64,000 bases of DNA from Candidatus Pantoea formicae (GTDB lineage Bacteria; Pseudomonadota; Gammaproteobacteria; Enterobacterales; Enterobacteriaceae), in contig NZ_VWXD01000012.1 in assembly GCF_011752625.1 (NCBI RefSeq), forward strand, positions 51,908 through 115,907, read 5' to 3'. The notes below the pieces were generated by a model. The model worked only from the letters and a program-made list of their open reading frames with translations, ran no database searches and had not been told where the DNA came from. Position 1 is the stretch's first letter, and every line of letters begins with the position of its first letter. Shown in pieces: positions 17,558 through 25,998 of this stretch. Made by a program: the position numbers and the translations under genes.

Positions 17558-17794
17558 TTAGTACTTCTCACCACGGGCGCGGATTTCGGTCAGAACCGTA
17601 TCAATGCCCTTTTTATCAATAACACGCATACCTTTAGCAGATACACGCAGAGTAACGAAGCGCTTTTCGCTCTCAACCCAGAAACGGTGAGAGTGCAGGT
17701 TCGGCAGGAAACGGCGTTTCGTCGCGTTCATTGCGTGGGAACGGTTGTTACCCGTTACCGGACGCTTTCCAGTTACCTGGCAGACTCGTGACAT
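17558..17794 (-). CDS. rpmB: Large ribosomal subunit protein bL28
   Basis: A 78-residue basic protein beginning MSRVCQVTGKRPVTGNNRSH and containing TKRRFLPNLHSHRFW, the standard L28 sequence and length. L28 is a late-assembling 50S protein. It heads the rpmB-rpmG operon. Confidence 0.97.
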   Translation of the reverse strand: MSRVCQVTGKRPVTGNNRSHAMNATKRRFLPNLHSHRFWVESEKRFVTLRVSAKGMRVIDKKGIDTVLTEIRARGEKY

Positions 17795-18037
17795 TTCTAT
17801 TCTCCAAAAATCAAATCAGCTCGAGCTTTAAAAACTAGGTTTTGGCCGCCTCGTCAGGCCTTAGCCCGCCCAAGCGAGTTCCATGTGAACCCGCTAAGCT
17901 GGCCCAAACGCCAAACCCGAGATTCTCAAAGGTGGCGTAGTATACGCCGCTCAGCCCGAGTGCTCAAGTCCCGAACAGATAAAGATCCCAATGGATCGCG
18001 CGAAAACGCATCATTTTTGCCCAATCGGACGGATGTT
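17795..18037. other. Upstream region of rpmB and downstream region of radC
   Basis: About 240 bases between rpmB and the end of the upstream gene radC, both read leftward. It must carry the rpmB promoter. A short frame on the plus strand here (17885-18103) has no coding character and runs into radC. I see no other gene or strong terminator. Confidence 0.4.
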
Positions 18038-18697
18038 TTACAGCCAACCGCGCTCAGCGAAAGAGGTGTACTCGCCGTGACCGATCACCAAATGGTCAAG
18101 TAAGCGAATATTCAGCAACGCGCAAGCCTGACCGACTTTACCGGTAATTTCACGATCGGCACGGCTGGGTTCGGCGATGCCAGAGGGATGATTATGCGCC
18201 AAGATCACCGCAGCGGCGTTAAGTTTCAGCGCTTCGCGCACAATTTCACGTGGATGCACCTCAACACTGGCGATGGAGCCGGAAAACATCTTCTGTGCCT
18301 GCAATACCCGATGCTGATTATCCAGAAACAGCGCCATGAACACCTCTCGCTCCTGATGCGCCAGCACACTTTGCAGGTAGTGGCGCGTCACTTGAGGATT
18401 TTCCATCACATTTTCTCGTGCCAGCTGGCTGGTGAAAAAACGTCGGCCAAGTTCGGCTACAGCATGCAGCTGTGTAATTTTTGCCATGCCCAAGCCTTTC
18501 ATCACGCCAAGCTCTTCCTGACTGGCAGTCATAATGCGATAAAGCGAGCCCCATTCATTGAGCATTTGCTGAGCCAGCACCATAACCTTGGTGCCATAGC
18601 TGCCAGTACGCAAAAAAATCGCTAAGAGTTCAGCATCACTCAGTGCTTCTGCACCCAACATAGCCAGTTTTTCCCGTGGTGCCAGTTCCATCATCAC
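18038..18697 (-). CDS. radC: RadC/YicR family MPN (JAB) domain protein
   Basis: The 219-residue protein has an N-terminal helix-hairpin-helix-like region and a C-terminal JAB/MPN metalloprotease-like domain with the metal motif HNHPSGIAEPSRAD (H-x-H...D). The old DNA-repair assignment of radC has been withdrawn in E. coli and the role is unclear. Possible starts are GTG at 18697 or ATG at 18694 or 18691, behind GGGAGGGTAAG. It diverges from coaBC. Confidence 0.93.
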   Translation of the reverse strand: MMMELAPREKLAMLGAEALSDAELLAIFLRTGSYGTKVMVLAQQMLNEWGSLYRIMTASQEELGVMKGLGMAKITQLHAVAELGRRFFTSQLARENVMENPQVTRHYLQSVLAHQEREVFMALFLDNQHRVLQAQKMFSGSIASVEVHPREIVREALKLNAAAVILAHNHPSGIAEPSRADREITGKVGQACALLNIRLLDHLVIGHGEYTSFAERGWL

Positions 18698-18883
18698 CTT
18701 ACCCTCCCTGTGGAAGGGCGATTGTGCGCGCCTGCCCTGTTGGACACCAGCTACCCCTTTACGATTTCAGAGACGGCTCGCAAAGGTCGCAGGCAGTGAA
18801 AAGGCGAGTGGAGGATTTTGTGATAAAGTTGCCAACATCTGTCGCGCTTGGCGCGGCAATCCGTTTGAGTTGAGGCCAGGAAC

Positions 18884-20104
18884 ATGACGGGATTAGCCGG
18901 AAAAAAAATTCTGCTCGGCGTGAGTGGTGGTATCGCTGCTTATAAAGCCCCCGAGCTGGTGCGTCGTCTGCGCGATCGCGGCGCAGACGTGCGTGTGATG
19001 ATGACCGAAGCGGCAAAAGCGTTCATTACGCCGCTCAGCTTACAAGCCGTTTCGGGCTATCCGGTATTTGACGACTTGCTCGACCCCGCAGCGGAAGCCG
19101 CTATGGGTCACATTGAGCTGGCAAAGTGGGCGGACTTAATTGTACTGGCACCCGCAACGGCCGACCTGATTGCGCGCGTTACCGCAGGTATGGCGAACGA
19201 TCTGGTCACCACCGCCTGCCTCGCCAGCGATGCCCCTTTGGCCATTGTGCCCGCCATGAATCAGCAGATGTATCGCGCAGCGGTGACGCAGGAAAACCTC
19301 CAGCGTCTGGCGAAGCGAGGCGTCCTGATTTGGGGTCCCGACAGCGGCAGCCAAGCCTGTGGCGATGTTGGCCCAGGGCGCATGCTCGACCCACTGGCGA
19401 TAGTGGCTTATGCGCTCGAATGGGCGGAGCCCGTCAACGATCTGCAACATCTCAACATTATGATCAACGCCGGCCCAACCCGTGAGGCACTGGACCCGGT
19501 ACGCTATATCAGCAACCACAGCTCCGGCAAAATGGGGTATGCCATTGCTGCCGCTGCCGCAAAACGCGGTGCGAAGGTCACGTTGATTTCGGGTCCGGTC
19601 ACGCTCCCAACGCCAGCAGGCGTGACACGCGTGGATGTGGGCAGCGCACTGGAAATGGAAGCGGCGGTGATGGCGCAAATCAGCCAACAACATATTTTCA
19701 TTGCCAGCGCAGCCGTGGCAGACTACCGGGCGGCAAACATTGCCGCAGAGAAAATCAAAAAACAGGGTGGCGATGATAACGTCACGCTGCAGTTGGTGAA
19801 AAACCCGGATATTGTCGCAGGCGTCGCGGCGCTGCAGAAAAATCGCCCTTATGTGGTGGGATTTGCTGCTGAAACCCAGAATGTGGAAGAATACGCGCGG
19901 CAAAAACGGGCGCGGAAAAACCTGGACCTGATTTGCGCGAACAATGTTGCGCAGGCCGGGCAGGGATTCAATAGCGACACCAATGCTCTTCACCTTTTTT
20001 GGCAGGAAGGAGAGAAAGTCTTACCGCTCAGTGATAAGACGCTCCTTGGCCAACAATTAATAGACGAGATTGTCAGCCGTTATGATGAAAAAAATCGACG
20101 TTAA
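18884..20104 (+). CDS. coaBC: Bifunctional phosphopantothenoylcysteine synthetase/decarboxylase
   Basis: CoaBC (Dfp) joins phosphopantothenate to cysteine with CTP and decarboxylates the product to phosphopantetheine, two steps of CoA synthesis. The 406 residues contain the FMN-dependent decarboxylase domain (ILLGVSGGIAAYKAPELVRR, AMNQQMY, SQACGDVGPGRM) and then the synthetase domain (INAGPTREALDPVRYISNHS, SSGKMGYAIA, FIASAAVADYR). The end overlaps dut, as in E. coli. Confidence 0.97.
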   Translation: MTGLAGKKILLGVSGGIAAYKAPELVRRLRDRGADVRVMMTEAAKAFITPLSLQAVSGYPVFDDLLDPAAEAAMGHIELAKWADLIVLAPATADLIARVTAGMANDLVTTACLASDAPLAIVPAMNQQMYRAAVTQENLQRLAKRGVLIWGPDSGSQACGDVGPGRMLDPLAIVAYALEWAEPVNDLQHLNIMINAGPTREALDPVRYISNHSSGKMGYAIAAAAAKRGAKVTLISGPVTLPTPAGVTRVDVGSALEMEAAVMAQISQQHIFIASAAVADYRAANIAAEKIKKQGGDDNVTLQLVKNPDIVAGVAALQKNRPYVVGFAAETQNVEEYARQKRARKNLDLICANNVAQAGQGFNSDTNALHLFWQEGEKVLPLSDKTLLGQQLIDEIVSRYDEKNRR

Positions 20105-20540
20105 AATTCTTGATGCGCGCGTGGGTAATGAATTCCCACTGCCGACTTATGCAACCTCGGGTTCAGCAGGCCTCGACCTGCGCGCCTGCCTGGATGGCGC
20201 ACTGGAGATTACCCCAGGCATGACCACGCTGGTGCCAACCGGCTTAGCGATTCACATTGCTGACCCTGCGCTGGCAGCAGTGATTTTGCCGCGTTCTGGC
20301 TTGGGCCATAAGCACGGCATCGTGCTGGGCAACCTGGTGGGCTTAATCGACTCCGATTATCAGGGCCAGTTAATGGTTTCCGTGTGGAACCGTGGTCAGG
20401 AGAGCTTTACGCTGCAGCCGGGGGATCGTCTGGCACAGCTGGTCTTCGTGCCGGTGGTACAGGCAGAATTTAACCTGGTTGAAGATTTTGATACCAGCGA
20501 TCGCGGCGCGGGTGGCTTTGGCCACTCTGGTCGTCAGTAA
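20082..20540 (+). CDS. dut: dUTP diphosphatase
   Basis: Dut hydrolyses dUTP to dUMP, keeping uracil out of DNA and supplying thymidylate synthesis. The 152-residue product (MMKKIDVKIL) shows the trimeric dUTPase motifs SAGLDLRA, PRSGLGHKHG, GLIDSDYQG and the C-terminal DRGAGGFGHSG arm that closes over the active site. It starts 23 bases inside the end of coaBC; an alternative ATG is one codon later. Confidence 0.97.
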   Translation: MMKKIDVKILDARVGNEFPLPTYATSGSAGLDLRACLDGALEITPGMTTLVPTGLAIHIADPALAAVILPRSGLGHKHGIVLGNLVGLIDSDYQGQLMVSVWNRGQESFTLQPGDRLAQLVFVPVVQAEFNLVEDFDTSDRGAGGFGHSGRQ

Positions 20541-20577
20541 TACGCGACACTTTTCGCTTAGCCATCTTTTTATTTCT

Positions 20578-20611
20578 CATCTGCCACAGGTCACCCAGTC
20601 AGTGGCAGATG
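20578..20611. repeat. 10-bp inverted repeat upstream of slmA
   Basis: CATCTGCCAC and GTGGCAGATG form a perfect 10-bp stem around a 14-base loop in the dut-slmA gap. No T-run follows, so it is not a standard terminator; it may be an mRNA leader hairpin or a protein site. Confidence 0.6.
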
Positions 20612-20657
20612 AGGCCGTATTGCCTGTTTTTGGTGAATTTCAGGGGTCTTGAAGGTC

Positions 20658-21254
20658 ATGGCAGAAAAAAAAGTCGCGAAACGAAACCGTCGCGAAGAAA
20701 TTTTGCAGGCACTGGCGCAAATGCTAGAGTCGAGCGATGGCAGTCAGCGCATCACCACCGCCAAGCTGGCAGCCAATGTCGGCGTTTCGGAAGCGGCACT
20801 GTATCGTCACTTCCCTAGCAAAACGCGGATGTTCGATAGCCTTATCGAGTTTATTGAAGACAGTCTGATTACCCGCATCAATCTTATCCTGAAAGATGAA
20901 AAAGAGACCCATGCACGTCTGCGTTTGATTGTGCAGCTGGTTCTGGGATTTGGTGAGCGTAATCCGGGGCTGACGCGTATTTTGACAGGTCACGCGTTGA
21001 TGTTTGAGCAGGACCGCCTGCAAGGGCGTATTAACCAACTGTTCGAACGCATCGAGGTGCAACTGCGTCAGGTGATGCGTGAGAAAAAAATGCGTGATGG
21101 TGAAGGTTTTCAGACAGATGAAACGCTGCTGGCCAGCCAACTTCTGGCATTTTGCGAGGGGTTACTGTCGCGTTATGTGCGTTCTGAATTTCGCTTTCGT
21201 CCAACAGCGGATTTTGACACCCGCTGGCCGCTGATTGCTGCCCAGTTGGTGTAA
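20658..21254 (+). CDS. slmA: Nucleoid occlusion factor SlmA (TetR family)
   Basis: SlmA binds specific chromosomal sites and blocks FtsZ ring assembly over the nucleoid. The ATG at 20658 gives 198 residues, the E. coli length, with the TetR helix-turn-helix ITTAKLAANVGVSEAALYRH and FPSKTRMFDSLIEFIED following. Earlier in-frame TTG codons add only three residues and are disfavoured. It follows dut and converges on pyrE. Confidence 0.97.
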   Translation: MAEKKVAKRNRREEILQALAQMLESSDGSQRITTAKLAANVGVSEAALYRHFPSKTRMFDSLIEFIEDSLITRINLILKDEKETHARLRLIVQLVLGFGERNPGLTRILTGHALMFEQDRLQGRINQLFERIEVQLRQVMREKKMRDGEGFQTDETLLASQLLAFCEGLLSRYVRSEFRFRPTADFDTRWPLIAAQLV

Positions 21255-21262
21255 TACATAGC

Positions 21263-21293
21263 GTAGCGGCGCAAAAAAAAATGGCGCCGCTAC
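21263..21293. repeat. GTAGCGGCGC/GCGCCGCTAC hairpin between slmA and pyrE
   Basis: A perfect 10-bp inverted repeat encloses the 11-base loop AAAAAAAAATG between the convergent genes. It could terminate either transcript, but the A/T-run lies in the loop rather than after the stem, which is atypical. The AGCGGCGC/GCGCCGCT arms recur at 44142-44200, so it may belong to a REP-like repeat family. Confidence 0.55.
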
Positions 21294-21315
21294 GGTTCAG
21301 TACAAAGCGAAAACC

Positions 21316-21957
21316 TTAAATGCCGTACTCTTTACGATACGCCCGTACTTTTGCCAGATGGTCTGCCATCTCTGGCTTCTCTTCCAGGTAATCAATCAAC
21401 TCAGCCAACGTAATAATTGCGGTGACTTTGCACTGATAATCACGCTCTACTTCCTGAATCGCGGAGATATCACCCCGACCACGCTCCTGACGATCCAGTG
21501 AAATCATCACGCCCGCGAGGGTCGCATTGTGTGCACTGATGATATCCATCGATTCACGAATCGCGGTGCCCGCTGTAATCACATCATCCACCAACATCAC
21601 CTTACCCTGCAGTGGGCTGCCCACCAGCAAGCCGCCTTCTCCGTGATCCTTGGCTTCTTTGCGATTAAAGCAGTAAGGCACGTCACGGTCGTGATGATCG
21701 GCCAGTGCCACTGCGGTCGTGGTCGCGATGGGAATACCCTTATAAGCAGGACCGAACAGCAGATCAAAATCAACGCCGCCATCCACCAGCGCTTGCGCGT
21801 AGAAGCGTCCCAGCAGCGCTAAATCACGCCCTGTGTTAAATAAACCAGCGTTAAAGAAATAGGGGCTTTTACGACCTGATTTCAGGGTAAACTCGCCAAA
21901 CTTCAGCACGCCTTTGTTCAGGGCGAATTCAATAAACTGACGTTGCCAGGCTTTCAT
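21316..21957 (-). CDS. pyrE: Orotate phosphoribosyltransferase
   Basis: PyrE converts orotate and PRPP to OMP in pyrimidine synthesis. The 213-residue protein carries the PRPP motif VMLVDDVITAGTAIRESM and the N-terminal FTLKSGRKSPYFFNAG. It follows rph with an attenuator in the 49-base gap, the E. coli arrangement in which UTP level sets transcription into pyrE through rph translation coupling. Confidence 0.97.
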   Translation of the reverse strand: MKAWQRQFIEFALNKGVLKFGEFTLKSGRKSPYFFNAGLFNTGRDLALLGRFYAQALVDGGVDFDLLFGPAYKGIPIATTTAVALADHHDRDVPYCFNRKEAKDHGEGGLLVGSPLQGKVMLVDDVITAGTAIRESMDIISAHNATLAGVMISLDRQERGRGDISAIQEVERDYQCKVTAIITLAELIDYLEEKPEMADHLAKVRAYRKEYGI

Positions 21958-21973
21958 TTATCACTCCTCAAAT

Positions 21974-22000
21974 AAAGAAAAGGCGACTCTGTGGTCGCCT
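21974..22000 (-). promoter_or_regulatory. pyrE transcription attenuator
   Basis: Leftward, AGGCGACC, loop ACAG, AGTCGCCT is followed by TTTCTTTATTT: an intrinsic terminator between the rph stop and the pyrE start. In E. coli this hairpin is the UTP-sensitive attenuator of the rph-pyrE operon; the sequence here fits that role. GAGGAG just after it is the pyrE ribosome binding site. Confidence 0.85.
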
Positions 22001-22006
22001 GTTAAA

Positions 22007-22723
22007 TCAATTTGCTAACGCTGCTTTTTGCGCCTGAATCAACTGCTCAATGCCGCCTCGTGCCAGCGCCAACAGTTGCAGTAACTCTTCATGGCTGAAC
22101 GGTTCGCCTTCGGCGGTGCCCTGCACTTCAATCATGCGGCCATCTTCCGTCATCACCACGTTCATATCGGTTTCAGCCGCAGAATCCTCGACATACTCCA
22201 GATCGCACAGCGCCTCTCCTCCGACAATGCCCACCGAGATAGCAGCCACCATGCCTTTTAATGGGCTGGCTTTCAGTTTACCCGCCACGACCAGCGCATT
22301 CAGCGCGTCGGCCAACGCCACGCAGGCACCGGTAATAGAAGCCGTACGCGTACCGCCATCCGCCTGAATTACGTCGCAATCTAATGTGATAGTGAATTCA
22401 CCTAACGCCTCTAAATCCACGGCAGCACGGAGCGAACGGGCAATCAGACGTTGAATTTCGAGTGTACGTCCGCCTTGCTTACCTTTGGCGGCTTCACGCG
22501 CCATACGGCTATGAGTTGAACGCGGCAGCATGCCATATTCAGCGGTAACCCAGCCCTGACCTTTACCCTTAAGGAAGCGCGGCACACCTTCTTCAACAGT
22601 GGCGGTACACAGCACTTTGGTTTCGCCGAACTCGACAAGGACAGAGCCTTCAGCGTGTTTGGTGTAGTGACGAGTGAGGGTGACGGGACGCGCATCAGAT
22701 GCGTTACGGCCTGCTGGACGCAT
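22007..22723 (-). CDS. rph: Ribonuclease PH
   Basis: RNase PH trims tRNA 3' ends by phosphorolysis. The 238-residue frame is intact from MRPAGRNASDARPVTLTRHY through IEVQGTAEGEPFSHEEL, unlike the frameshifted allele of E. coli K-12, so pyrE coupling should not be compromised. It leads the rph-pyrE operon and diverges from a nupC gene, whereas in E. coli yicC is the neighbour. Confidence 0.96.
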   Translation of the reverse strand: MRPAGRNASDARPVTLTRHYTKHAEGSVLVEFGETKVLCTATVEEGVPRFLKGKGQGWVTAEYGMLPRSTHSRMAREAAKGKQGGRTLEIQRLIARSLRAAVDLEALGEFTITLDCDVIQADGGTRTASITGACVALADALNALVVAGKLKASPLKGMVAAISVGIVGGEALCDLEYVEDSAAETDMNVVMTEDGRMIEVQGTAEGEPFSHEELLQLLALARGGIEQLIQAQKAALAN

Positions 22724-22866
22724 GGTTTCTCTCCGGCTTGCTTAGGTTTGGCTGCGCATTATACGGACTTCATGCGCGGCTGTCCTGCCCACATGCGGCA
22801 CTTTTCCCGGATGAAATTTCGCCGCAGCTGTGGCTAAATGCGCCCTTTCCTCACATAAAAAGACAC

Positions 22867-24054
22867 ATGATGACAGCGATACTCCATTTCCTGTTTGCGT
22901 TGGCGGTGATCTTCGCCCTTGCGCTATTGGTCAGCCATGACCGCAAACGGATTCGTCCGCGTTTTATTATTCAATTATTAATTGTCGAGGCCGCGCTTGG
23001 CTGGTTCTTTCTGCACTCAGCGGGCGGTCAGGCAGTCGTGACCGCCGTCGGCGGTTTCTTCGAAACCTTATTAACCTTCGCGGCACAAGGCACCGACTTT
23101 GTCTTCGGTAACATGGCAAAACAGGGACTGGCCTTTATTTTCCTCGGCGTGCTCTGCCCGATTGTGTTCATCTCGGCACTGATCGGCATTTTGCAGCACT
23201 GGCGCATTCTGCCACTGCTGATTCGTCTGGTCGGCACATTGTTGTCGAAGGTGAATGGCATGGGCAAACTGGAGTCGTTTAACGCCGTCAGTACCTTGAT
23301 TCTTGGCCAATCTGAAAACTTCATCGCTTATAAAGGGATTCTCGGCGATATCTCCGCGCCGCGCATGTACACCATGGCTGCGACAGCGATGTCCACAGTG
23401 TCGCTGTCTATTGTCGGTGCCTATATGTCGATGATTGATGCGAAATATGTGGTTGCTGCGCTGCTACTTAATATGTTCAGCACCTTTATCATCCTGTCGA
23501 TCATCAACCCGACACGCCCAGAAAATGAAGAGCAGATTGCACTGGATAAGCTGCATGAAGATCAGAGCTTCTTTGAGATGCTGGGTGAATATATTCTGGC
23601 CGGTTTTAAGGTGGCGATGATTATTCTGGCGATGCTGATTGGCTTTATCGCGTTAATCGCGGCCATTAATGCCCTGTTTGCTGCCGTGTTTGGCTATAGC
23701 TTCCAACAGCTGCTCGGTTATGTGTTCTATCCCTTTGCGTGGTTGATTGGCATTCCTTCCGCCGATGCCTTGCAGGCGGCAAGCATCATGGCCACCAAAC
23801 TGGTGGCAAATGAATTTGTCGCCATGATTGAGCTGAAAAAGGTGGCAGCGGAAATGACACCGCGCGGACTGGGCATTTTGTCCGTGTTTCTTGTGTCGTT
23901 CGCTAACTTCGCTTCAATAGGTATTGTCGCAGGGGCGATAAAAGGGCTGAATGAGCGCCAAGGTAACGTGGTTTCACGCTTTGGCTGGAAGCTGGTGTAT
24001 GGCTCGACGCTGGTGAGCCTGCTATCAGCGGCGTTTGCCGGTCTGTTTATTTAA
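22867..24054 (+). CDS. nupC: NupC-type concentrative nucleoside transporter
   Basis: A proton-coupled nucleoside symporter of the CNT family in the inner membrane. From ATG 22867 it has 395 residues (394 from the next codon; E. coli NupC has 400), with about ten hydrophobic segments. It tracks E. coli NupC rather than NupX: QGLAFIFLGVLCPIVFISAL, GKLESFNAVSTLILGQSENF, AATAMSTVSLSIVGAYMSM and ASIMATKLVANEFVAMIEL. The ribosome binding site is poor. The longer upstream frame to 22699 lacks family similarity and overlaps the rph start. The location beside rph differs from the E. coli nupC locus. Confidence 0.92.
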   Translation: MMTAILHFLFALAVIFALALLVSHDRKRIRPRFIIQLLIVEAALGWFFLHSAGGQAVVTAVGGFFETLLTFAAQGTDFVFGNMAKQGLAFIFLGVLCPIVFISALIGILQHWRILPLLIRLVGTLLSKVNGMGKLESFNAVSTLILGQSENFIAYKGILGDISAPRMYTMAATAMSTVSLSIVGAYMSMIDAKYVVAALLLNMFSTFIILSIINPTRPENEEQIALDKLHEDQSFFEMLGEYILAGFKVAMIILAMLIGFIALIAAINALFAAVFGYSFQQLLGYVFYPFAWLIGIPSADALQAASIMATKLVANEFVAMIELKKVAAEMTPRGLGILSVFLVSFANFASIGIVAGAIKGLNERQGNVVSRFGWKLVYGSTLVSLLSAAFAGLFI

Positions 24055-24061
24055 CACGACC

Positions 24062-24087
24062 AGGGCGCACTTCATTCAGTGCGCCCT
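24062..24087 (+). terminator. Terminator after nupC
   Basis: AGGGCGCACT, loop TCATTC, AGTGCGCCCT makes a 10-bp stem followed by TTC. It lies between nupC and the convergent lipoprotein gene and may act on both. Confidence 0.75.
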
Positions 24088-24095
24088 TCAAATTG

Positions 24096-24542
24096 TTAGA
24101 ACGCCACGCACACCAAAGCATCCACACGCATCACAGAATCCTGTTCGAAACGCTTTTTATAGATGTCACGCAATGCATTGATGCTGTCGGAACTGGCGCG
24201 ATCTGGCTGATGGATCAACATTAACGCTTTGCTGTTTTCTCGTGCCAGCTTCCCGTCATTGCCCAGCCACTGGCCTTTGCCCTCATACACCGAAAGCCCC
24301 TCTTTAAACTTGGGTGTCACATCCTTATCGACAAATTGCTGCCATTCGCTGCTGCTCACCGTGCCACCTTTCGGTTTGTTCATACCGAACCACAACGTGG
24401 TTTGCATCATGATGTCTCCTGAGCCGCACACGGCGACAGGAGCGGTGTTGGGTGGAATCTGTTCACGGGTTTCAGAAGGTGTCTGGCATCCGGCCAGAAA
24501 GAGAACGAGAACCAGCGGCATCGCCAATTTATTCAACATCAT
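24096..24542 (-). CDS. DUF3574-type small lipoprotein
   Basis: From the ATG at 24542 the product has 148 residues, starting MMLNKLAMPLVLVLFLAGC: a lipoprotein signal peptide with lipobox FLAGC. The mature part holds IMMQTTLWFGMNKPKG, QQFVDKDVTPKFKEGLSVY and a C-terminal VMRVDALVCVAF strand, which I associate with the DUF3574 family; no function is known. A GAGG stands just before the start. The next residue after the lipobox cysteine is Q, so outer-membrane sorting is expected. Confidence 0.75.
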   Translation of the reverse strand: MMLNKLAMPLVLVLFLAGCQTPSETREQIPPNTAPVAVCGSGDIMMQTTLWFGMNKPKGGTVSSSEWQQFVDKDVTPKFKEGLSVYEGKGQWLGNDGKLARENSKALMLIHQPDRASSDSINALRDIYKKRFEQDSVMRVDALVCVAF

Positions 24543-24713
24543 AGCCTCAGACGTTTTAAGTAACACAAAGAACATCATAGGTTGTGAAGAGTGGATTCGT
24601 CATCCTTTTCACTGAAAGCGGAGGATGACACAAGCTGATTGCGCTTATGCCTATCATGGTTCCACTCCCGTCACTATAATGCGGATAACATTCCTGAAAA
24701 TGAGTACAAGCTT

Positions 24714-25577
24714 ATGATCCGCAGCATGACCGCCTACGCCCGCCGCGAAGCCAAAGGCCACTGGGGAAGCGCCGCCTGGGAACTCCGTTCGGTTAACCAA
24801 CGCTATCTGGAAACCTATATCCGCCTACCAGAGCAGTTTCGCAGCCTGGAACCCATGATCCGTGAGCGTATCCGCAATCGCCTGACGCGCGGAAAAATTG
24901 AGTGCAACCTGCGGTTTGACGCAGATCCCTCTGCACAAGGTGAACTGCAACTGAATGAGGCGCTCGCCAAACAACTCGTCCGGGCTGCCAACTGGGTAAA
25001 ATTGCAAACGGATGAAGGCGCGATCAACCCGCTGGATATTCTGCGTTGGCCTGGCGTGATGTCAGCGCAAGAGCAGGATCTCGATGCTATCAATACCGAA
25101 CTGCTGGCCGCATTGGATAGTGCACTTGATGACTTCATCGTGGCGCGTGAAAGTGAAGGCACTGCGCTGAAATCGCTGATTGAACAGCGCCTGGAAGGCG
25201 TTTCGCTCGAGGTGAGCAAAGTGCGCGCGCAAATGCCGGAAGTGCTGAAATGGCAGCGTGAGCGTCTGTTAACCAAACTGGAGGAAGCTGAAGTTCAGTT
25301 GGAAAACAATCGCCTGGAACAAGAATTGGTGATGATGGCGCAGCGCATTGATGTGGCCGAAGAACTCGATAGGCTGGATGCCCACGTTAAAGAGACTTAC
25401 AGCATTCTGAAGAAAAAAGAAGCCGTGGGCCGTCGCCTCGACTTTATGATGCAAGAGTTCAACCGTGAATCCAACACGCTGGCATCGAAGTCTATCAACG
25501 CGGATATCACAGCTTCTGCGATTGAGTTGAAAGTGTTGATTGAGCAGATGCGCGAGCAGATTCAGAACATCGAGTAG
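24714..25577 (+). CDS. yicC: YicC family endoribonuclease
   Basis: The 287-residue protein starts MIRSMTAYARREAKGHWGSA and ends with the conserved MMQEFNRESNTLASKS and IKVLIEQMREQIQNIE-like tail (here LKVLIEQMREQIQNIE). YicC/YloC proteins were recently recognised as endoribonucleases; in E. coli YicC affects the small RNA RyhB. I take ATG 24714 by alignment with the family; the longer frame from 24639 is unsupported. A terminator follows. Confidence 0.93.
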   Translation: MIRSMTAYARREAKGHWGSAAWELRSVNQRYLETYIRLPEQFRSLEPMIRERIRNRLTRGKIECNLRFDADPSAQGELQLNEALAKQLVRAANWVKLQTDEGAINPLDILRWPGVMSAQEQDLDAINTELLAALDSALDDFIVARESEGTALKSLIEQRLEGVSLEVSKVRAQMPEVLKWQRERLLTKLEEAEVQLENNRLEQELVMMAQRIDVAEELDRLDAHVKETYSILKKKEAVGRRLDFMMQEFNRESNTLASKSINADITASAIELKVLIEQMREQIQNIE

Positions 25578-25600
25578 CGTTAACTCTCCTGTTATTTTGA

Positions 25601-25623
25601 GGCCCGGGTCGTCGGGCCATTTC
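25601..25623 (+). terminator. Terminator after yicC
   Basis: GGCCCG, loop GGTCGT, CGGGCC followed by ATTTC. The stem is short but GC-rich; it marks the end of yicC and the left edge of the accessory stretch. Confidence 0.7.
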
Positions 25624-25998
25624 AATACCGCAACACTTTCTTCACGCCTCGCTTACCCGCTAGACCAATTTTCTATCTTTTCAATGTAAAGATTGTGAAA
25701 ACTTTGATGTGTATGCGTGTCAATTACTGAACAAACATGACCATAAATTCACACCATTAACTATCACCAAATTCAACTATATAGCTGTTAATCATAGATA
25801 ATTTATCCCTGAGCATGCGTTTCGCATGCAGAAAATGCTAACCTCAATGAAACCTCTCAATCTTAAAGATTGCAGAGTTTGCGTTTCTTTAAAGGCACTA
25901 TTTGCTAATCTACTGGTCGTAATTAACACAGTCGTACCGCCAGGAATTCATGGACCCCCTTCTTTGCGCGATACATTCACCCTTTCCCTGAAGGCGTT
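25624..25998 (+). promoter_or_regulatory. Long AT-rich leader region upstream of lpxP
   Basis: No gene is visible in these 375 bases. They contain two small perfect inverted repeats, GCATGCG-TTT-CGCATGC at 25813-25829 and CAATCTT-A-AAGATTG at 25858-25872, close to the lpxP start. E. coli lpxP is cold-induced; a structured 5' leader would fit, but no cold-shock element is proven here. Confidence 0.45.

Noticed and set aside
17885..18103. Plus-strand frame between rpmB and radC
   Set aside because: No ribosome binding site or family resemblance; it runs into the end of radC on the other strand.
19136..19993. 285-codon frame on the minus strand opposite coaBC
   Set aside because: Antisense shadow of a conserved enzyme gene; high Cys/His content and no ribosome binding site.
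22699..22866. N-terminal extension of nupC by 56 codons
   Set aside because: It overlaps the start of rph, lacks a membrane-protein or family match, and the ATG at 22867 gives the expected NupC N-terminus.
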